NCBI GenBank assembly: GCA_902459845.2
Contig: CABPSV020000554.1
Coordinates: 1 to 13,532, forward strand
Direction: 5' to 3'
Origin: Hepatocystis sp. ex Piliocolobus tephrosceles
Taxonomy: Eukaryota > Apicomplexa > Aconoidasida > Haemosporida > Plasmodiidae
DNA: 13,532 nt
Under the pieces are notes generated by a model. That model was not told the origin of the DNA and ran no database searches. It worked only from the letters and a program-made list of their open reading frames with translations. A program made the position numbers and the translations under genes. Below are positions 12,001-13,532 of the stretch, one piece after another; within the stretch, counting starts at the first letter, position 1; each line of letters starts with the position of its first letter.

Positions 12001-13532
12001 CATATTGGAAATATTAATTTCTAATTTGAAAAATGAATTTAAGAAAAAATTTATAAAAAAAGTTTTTGTTATTATAACAAAGATTTTAAACACAGATATA
12101 AGAGATATATTCATGTATAAATATTCGAATAAAAAAAACAATTTATGTTTACTTAATGTGTTTATGAACCAGTTTAATATTTGTAATTTTATAAAGTCTC
12201 CATTAAAAAAAAAAAATTGTTATCTTGAGATGTATTGTTTTTTATTATCTCAAAAACCGAGTGTTGTAATGAGGTTAGACGTAATTTTAACTTTAATTAA
12301 ATATGTAGTACAAATAATAAAATATTTGGAAAAAACGGATGAAAATCAAAATCAATACTTTAATTTGCTTTTTAATGGGAACATAACTAATAGTTGTTCG
12401 AGTGACAACGTAAATATGAAATTGAGTAAAAAATATGGTTTAAACGTGATTTGTGAGGATGTGTCTGACAATGTACAGGGACTGGGTAATACAAACGAAC
12501 TCGATTTTACACAAGAACTTGACAATATAAACGAAGAAGAGTTTAAACTTGTAATGCAGTATCCACACCATTCATCACATCCTATTTATGAAGAATGTAC
12601 AACAAAACAGAGTTTATATAATGCGAGTTTATGCCGTAATAATAATAAAGCTATTTTGAGTAATATGCACGTTAATGATAAACATGTATATCAGCTTCAT
12701 AACCATTCAAATGTTGATACGTTTTCAGAAATGCATATTAGCAAAAGTAATGATGAAAAAAAAAATAAAAACTTGCGCGAATTGTATGAAAAAATAAAAA
12801 ATAAAAAAAGAAGTTACAGTTTACATAATAGTAAGAGCTATTTGTCTGCATCCTTGCCAAATATAAGTAATAAAAATAGTTATTGTAATAAAGGTAACTT
12901 TACTAATACTGCTAGTGATACTGTCAATGTTACTACCAGAATTAGTAATAATAAATATCCTAATGGCAACACAAATAGTAATGATAACAATAATATTAGC
13001 ACTAGTACTACTGTTACTACTGGTACTGGTACTATTGGTACGACTAGTACTGGTACTACTGTTACTACTAGTACTGGTACTACTGTTACTACTAGTACTG
13101 GTACTACTGGTACTACTGGTACTACTAGTACTACTGGTACTATTAGTAATACTGGTAATAATAATAATAAAAGACTTTTTATTAGTGCGACAACACCAAT
13201 GCTGCATAAAAATAATGATACAATGTCAAGTAGGTTTAATCAGGTTAATCACGACAAAGTTAATGGTTATGTTAATAGTTGTGTTAATGGTTATGTTAAT
13301 GGTTGTGTTAATGGTTATGTTAATGGTTGTGTTAATGGTTATGTTAATGGTTGTGTTAATGGTTGTGTTAATGGTTGTGTTAATGGTTGTGTTAATGGTT
13401 GTGTTAATGGTTGTGTTAGTGGTTGTGTTAATGGTTGTGTTAGTGGTTGTGTTAGTGGTTGTGTTAATGGTTGTGTTAGTGGTTGTGTTAATGGTTGTGT
13501 TAGTGGTTGTGTTAGTGGTTGTGTTAATGGTT
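470..13532 (+). CDS. Giant Tra1/TRRAP-like PIKK-family scaffold protein, N-terminal part (3' partial)
   Basis: One frame stays open from the ATG at 470 to the window edge (4354 codons plus one base), with no stop and no intron needed. The ATG is the first in-frame Met after an in-frame TAG at 410-412, and its A-rich context (A at -3, G at +4) suits Plasmodium. The protein has no signal peptide. It starts MEKDIKEELLSRLIFLKNIR, continues with a Lys-rich stretch (residues 25-62), then alternates hydrophobic helical blocks with low-complexity inserts. Three blocks resemble Tra1/TRRAP in the right order: residues 75-190 (NEE at 140-142), 2607-2660 (LEL at 2643-2645) and 3464-3600 (W3554-V3555). 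Tra1/TRRAP is a nuclear, catalytically dead PIKK relative that links transcription activators to SAGA and NuA4 acetyltransferase complexes. The FAT and kinase-like domains would lie downstream and cannot be checked. The reading frame is near certain. The family call rests on remembered homologues, about 0.75 sure. Another HEAT-repeat giant is the alternative. Confidence 0.88.
542..655 (+). other. Lys-rich N-terminal tail, possible nuclear localisation region
   Basis: Residues 25-62 of the giant protein are overwhelmingly Lys with some Arg, Glu, Ser and Val, and include KKRKKKKKKKKKKS. The DNA is almost pure purine, with A runs of 13 (599-611) and 11 (631-641). A basic tail like this could direct nuclear import, which would fit a Tra1-like role. 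Poly-Lys is so common in Plasmodium that this is weak evidence. Confidence 0.45.
692..1039 (+). other. Tra1/TRRAP N-terminal homology block (NEE motif)
   Basis: Residues 75-190 read as HEAT-like helices: YFLTDIYPLIKVYID, then KKKVLNILYSM, then RENEEFAILCIKIITEICK. Remembered Tra1/TRRAP proteins have the same order near their N terminus: an 'I-x-P' helix, 'LR-x-x-VLEI-x-x-R', then 'NEEN-x-L-x-CLRIIIELHK'. The distances between motifs are similar, and the NEE lies at a comparable residue number (140 here, roughly 125 in human from memory). This block has no insert, so it aligns most clearly. Confidence 0.72.
1091..1228 (+). repeat. Asn/Ser low-complexity tract with 42-bp unit
   Basis: Residues 208-253 are Asn with regularly placed Ser and a Cys-Gly pair. 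Two Cys-Gly copies lie 42 bp apart (1118 and 1160) and a Cys-Asp variant follows. The codons are nearly all AAC, AGC/AGT and TGT, a perfect three-base phase. It lies between two helical blocks as a probable disordered insert. A run of 14 A's (1079-1092) directly precedes it. Confidence 0.85.
1261..1457 (+). other. Helical (HEAT-like) block
   Basis: Residues about 265-330 are a hydrophobic, Ile/Leu/Lys/Tyr-rich helical stretch (for example MKELILSNYMVLCLYPKLI). It continues the solenoid between the Asn insert before it and a 190-residue polar insert after it (1458-2040). No specific motif is recognised. Confidence 0.5.
2042..2700 (+). other. Long uninterrupted helical (HEAT-like) block
   Basis: Residues about 525-744 are one of the longest insert-free stretches, with regularly alternating Leu/Ile/Phe and Lys/Asn, as in amphipathic helices (for example KFIKLKEFIIEYILSSLKK). 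Its position after the NEE block fits the solenoid of a Tra1-like protein. I could not match it to a named motif. The hydrophobic runs are broken by charged residues and are not convincing membrane spans. Confidence 0.5.
2933..3112 (+). repeat. (GRVEKR)10 charged hexapeptide array
   Basis: Ten 18-bp units encode residues 822-881. The first four begin GRVEKR, units 5-6 are ERVKKR, later ones GKVKKR, unit 9 is GKVDNM and the last is GRVKKR. The gradual drift along the array shows serial duplication followed by point changes. The product is extremely basic and probably exposed. Confidence 0.9.
3791..3907 (+). repeat. (Asn-His-Leu/Ile/Val)13 tripeptide array
   Basis: Thirteen 9-bp units (aaccaccta and variants) encode residues 1108-1146, followed by Asn-His-Ser and poly-Asn. 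The third residue is mostly Leu, with two Ile and one Val. A His at every third position gives 13 evenly spaced imidazoles, and an unrelated His/Asn-rich lead-in starts near 3722. A metal-binding or pH-sensitive role is conceivable but not shown. Confidence 0.9.
4130..4237 (+). repeat. (KVPYKQFEN)4 perfect 27-bp minisatellite
   Basis: Four 27-bp units at 4130, 4157, 4184 and 4211 are identical at the nucleotide level and encode residues 1221-1256. A degenerate partial unit (KQFIN, 4115-4129) precedes them. Perfect identity implies recent expansion or ongoing homogenisation. Confidence 0.92.
4283..4474 (+). repeat. 16-unit Asn-x-Ile-Pro tetrapeptide array
   Basis: Sixteen 12-bp units encode residues 1272-1335: three NGIP, one SRIP, ten identical NAIP (4331-4450), one NRTP and one NGIP. 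Variation sits only at the edges, a pattern typical of slippage or unequal exchange in the centre. It starts 45 bp after the KVPYKQFEN array, so two unrelated minisatellites lie nearly side by side. A Pro every fourth residue rules out a helix. Confidence 0.92.
5522..5945 (+). other. Helical (HEAT-like) block
   Basis: Residues about 1685-1826 are hydrophobic and helical (for example FYDLVKYSINILFKLLFQYP), with a preceding helix pair at 5228-5395. This is a conserved-looking core stretch between two large polar inserts. No named motif was recognised. Confidence 0.45.
5950..7190 (+). other. Polar Asn/Lys/Ser-rich insert
   Basis: Residues about 1828-2240 are polar, Asn/Lys/Ser/Asp-rich, with scattered short repeats and no hydrophobic core pattern. 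A run of 16 A's at 7121-7136 encodes poly-Lys. Helical sequence resumes near 7200. No domain is recognised. Confidence 0.55.
6929..6997 (+). repeat. Two-copy VDDCNNSMD repeat, 42-bp spacing
   Basis: The nonapeptide VDDCNNSMD is encoded at 6929-6955 and again at 6971-6997 by the same bases, with a diverged third copy (MDPCNNNM) directly after. The period is 42 bp. This is an early-stage in-frame duplication. Confidence 0.8.
7196..7510 (+). other. Helical (HEAT-like) block
   Basis: Residues about 2243-2347 alternate hydrophobic and charged residues in helix-like periodicity (for example LIIKIMSLILDVLKYY and LDILHLIMLLLKTY). It lies upstream of the second Tra1-like landmark and would be part of the same solenoid. 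Confidence 0.5.
7563..7581 (+). repeat. 19-base A homopolymer inside the coding region
   Basis: Nineteen consecutive A's are read as a poly-Lys run at the start of a long polar insert. The frame is open on both sides, so the length is consistent with a correct assembly, but such runs are hard to sequence and to replicate faithfully. Confidence 0.85.
7943..8014 (+). repeat. (GDGR)5-GDGS tetrapeptide array
   Basis: Six 12-bp units (ggtgatggtcgt) encode residues 2492-2515, the last ending in Ser instead of Arg. Gly-Asp-rich sequence precedes it. It is followed at once by a Lys/Asp and Asn/Gly/Lys tract. The result is a flexible, mixed-charge segment. Confidence 0.88.
8021..8191 (+). repeat. Lys-Asp / Asn-Asn-Gly-Lys low-complexity tract
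   Basis: Residues 2518-2574 comprise repeating Lys-Asp pairs, then NNGK-type units, then four Lys-Asn-Lys-Asp units. The DNA is almost free of T, so unrelated frames stay open in all directions here and give false reading frames. Predicted disordered linker just before the second Tra1-like landmark. Confidence 0.82.
8288..8460 (+). other. Tra1/TRRAP homology block 2 ('L-P ... SxxLExLEL')
   Basis: Residues 2607-2664 begin LPIEYFMNKHFHLYMKSLFV and continue with VKSALESLELNLCIIN and NKYVE. This mirrors a remembered Tra1/TRRAP stretch: 'LPL-x-YL ... LM-x-PLV-x-AL ... LVSQGLRTLELC-x-DNL-x-x-xFL'. The order and spacing match: a Met-Lys-x-Leu helix, about 15 residues, then the LEL helix followed by a short 'IINNKYVE' turn. 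It is the second landmark supporting the family call. Confidence 0.65.
9060..9088 (+). repeat. 29-base A homopolymer encoding poly-Lys
   Basis: Twenty-nine consecutive A's encode nine Lys codons (residues 2865-2873) plus part of the preceding Glu codon. A second run of 14 A's follows at 9110-9123. This is the longest homopolymer in the window, and any single-base change in it would end the frame soon afterwards. Confidence 0.9.
9215..9346 (+). repeat. Four 33-bp Gly/Ser units
   Basis: Units at 9215, 9248, 9281 and 9314 encode an 11-residue motif close to GSGSSGISGSN (residues 2916-2959). The third has Val and Asn substitutions and the fourth is diverged at its end. It is a flexible linker within a larger polar insert (about 8860-9590). 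Confidence 0.88.
9863..9931 (+). other. Bipartite-like basic motif (possible NLS)
   Basis: Residues from 3132 read KRKIDSVYDD, followed after an acidic stretch by KKTR. The two basic clusters are somewhat further apart than in a classical bipartite nuclear signal. It lies in a polar insert and would be exposed, which is consistent with, but does not prove, a nuclear location. Confidence 0.3.
10862..11270 (+). other. Tra1/TRRAP homology block 3 ('P-x-W-V')
   Basis: Residues 3465-3600 form an insert-free helical region. It reads VSTFVYTLCNIINYHSLFLD, then a Gly-containing helix (G3539), then ILHPHWVQSN (W3554, V3555), then YVLLSCYEQSELQYEIITKI. From memory, Tra1/TRRAP has the same succession about 200 residues after the LEL block: 'L-x-x-ALAELLTDES', 'K-x-GG-x-x-x-I-x-x-L', 'P-x-x-WV', then 'LLFV-x-x-D-x-x-x-EVSN'. 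It is the third landmark. It is followed by an acidic/basic helix near 11330-11470 and then a Gly/Ser insert. Confidence 0.65.
11480..11857 (+). repeat. Gly/Ser-rich insert with several nested repeat types
   Basis: Residues 3671-3796 start with GHISGV-type hexapeptides (18-bp units), pass through GGISSGSNG units and end in long Ser and Ser-Gly runs coded only by AGT/AGC and GGT. It sits between two helical blocks as a flexible linker. On the opposite strand the same repeat gives Thr- or Leu-rich open frames, which are artefacts. Confidence 0.88.
11873..12360 (+). other. Helical (HEAT-like) block after the Gly/Ser insert
   Basis: Residues about 3802-3964 resume hydrophobic, helix-forming sequence (for example RLVFDILEILISNLK and RLDVILTLIKYVVQII). 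It should continue the solenoid downstream of block 3. I could not align it confidently with a specific Tra1 segment. Confidence 0.45.
12998..13156 (+). repeat. Thr/Ser/Gly-rich repeat tract
   Basis: Residues 4177-4229 are built from ACT, AGT, GGT and GTT codons in TTGT, TTST and TTVT combinations. This is a run of near-repeats with a period of 12-27 bp. It belongs to the last large polar insert (about 12380 onward) and is separated from the next array by about 100 bases of ordinary polar sequence. Confidence 0.85.
13259..13532 (+). repeat. (Val-Asn/Ser-Gly-Cys/Tyr) tetrapeptide array, runs off the window
   Basis: Twenty-two complete 12-bp units and part of a 23rd encode residues 4264-4354. 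Early units alternate VNGY with VNGC (one is VNSC). Units 8-13 are uniform VNGC. Later units mix VSGC and VNGC. This gives 18 Cys, mostly at every fourth residue. The array is cut by the window edge, so its total length is unknown. Confidence 0.93.

Noticed and set aside
12821..13207. Minus-strand Ser/Thr-rich 128-residue frame
   Set aside because: Antisense of the Thr/Gly/Ser repeat; the main frame is open through the same region and continues into the VNGC array.
13259..13532. Zinc-finger or metallothionein-like domain in the Cys array
   Set aside because: Spacing is a strict tetrapeptide repeat with no C-x2-C pairs or His ligands, so it does not match a known zinc-binding fold.
13259..13532. 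CRISPR-like array
   Set aside because: Units are 12 bp with no spacers, in frame with a long coding sequence, and the genome appears eukaryotic.
1..13532. tRNA, rRNA, transposon or viral gene
   Set aside because: No cloverleaf, rRNA-like conserved stretch, terminal inverted repeats, transposase or reverse-transcriptase motifs were seen on either strand.

Overview
The window looks like nuclear DNA of a malaria parasite (genus Plasmodium). It is very A+T-rich, the codons favour A and T in the third position, and one giant intronless reading frame is full of Asn, Lys and Ser/Gly low-complexity tracts and in-frame tandem repeats. The composition and the variety of repeats are closer to species such as P. 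malariae or P. ovale than to the more GC-rich P. vivax group, but the species is a guess.

Layout: bases 1-469 are a non-coding upstream region. It holds a TA run, a duplicated 18-bp block, three 17-bp tandem units, an inverted repeat and a poly(A) stretch. A small upstream reading frame (375-518) overlaps the start of the gene. From 470 to the right edge (13532) a single + strand frame stays open for 4354 complete codons. I read it codon by codon across the whole window and found no stop and no need for an intron. The 3' end of the gene lies outside the window.

The protein alternates short blocks of helical, HEAT-like sequence with long low-complexity inserts. Three conserved blocks, in the expected order, match my recollection of the N-terminal third of Tra1/TRRAP. 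This is the giant PIKK-family pseudokinase that serves as the activator-binding scaffold of SAGA and NuA4/TIP60 histone acetyltransferase complexes. The blocks are the NEE block near residue 140, the 'SxGLxxLEL'-like block near residues 2607-2660, and the 'P-x-W-V' block near residue 3554. From memory, the second and third landmarks fall around residues 850 and 1050 in human TRRAP, so the parasite version appears swollen about threefold by inserts. The FAT and pseudokinase domains, if present, lie beyond the right edge.

The inserts include many unrelated tandem arrays: GRVEKR, NHL, KVPYKQFEN, NAIP, GDGR, an 11-residue Gly/Ser unit, a poly-Ser/Gly region, a Thr/Gly region, and a Val-Asn-Gly-Cys array that is still running when the window ends. 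There are also several long A homopolymers read as poly-lysine, the longest 29 A. No RNA gene, mobile element, CRISPR array or second convincing protein gene was found. Open frames on the minus strand and in the other plus frames are repeat-driven shadows.
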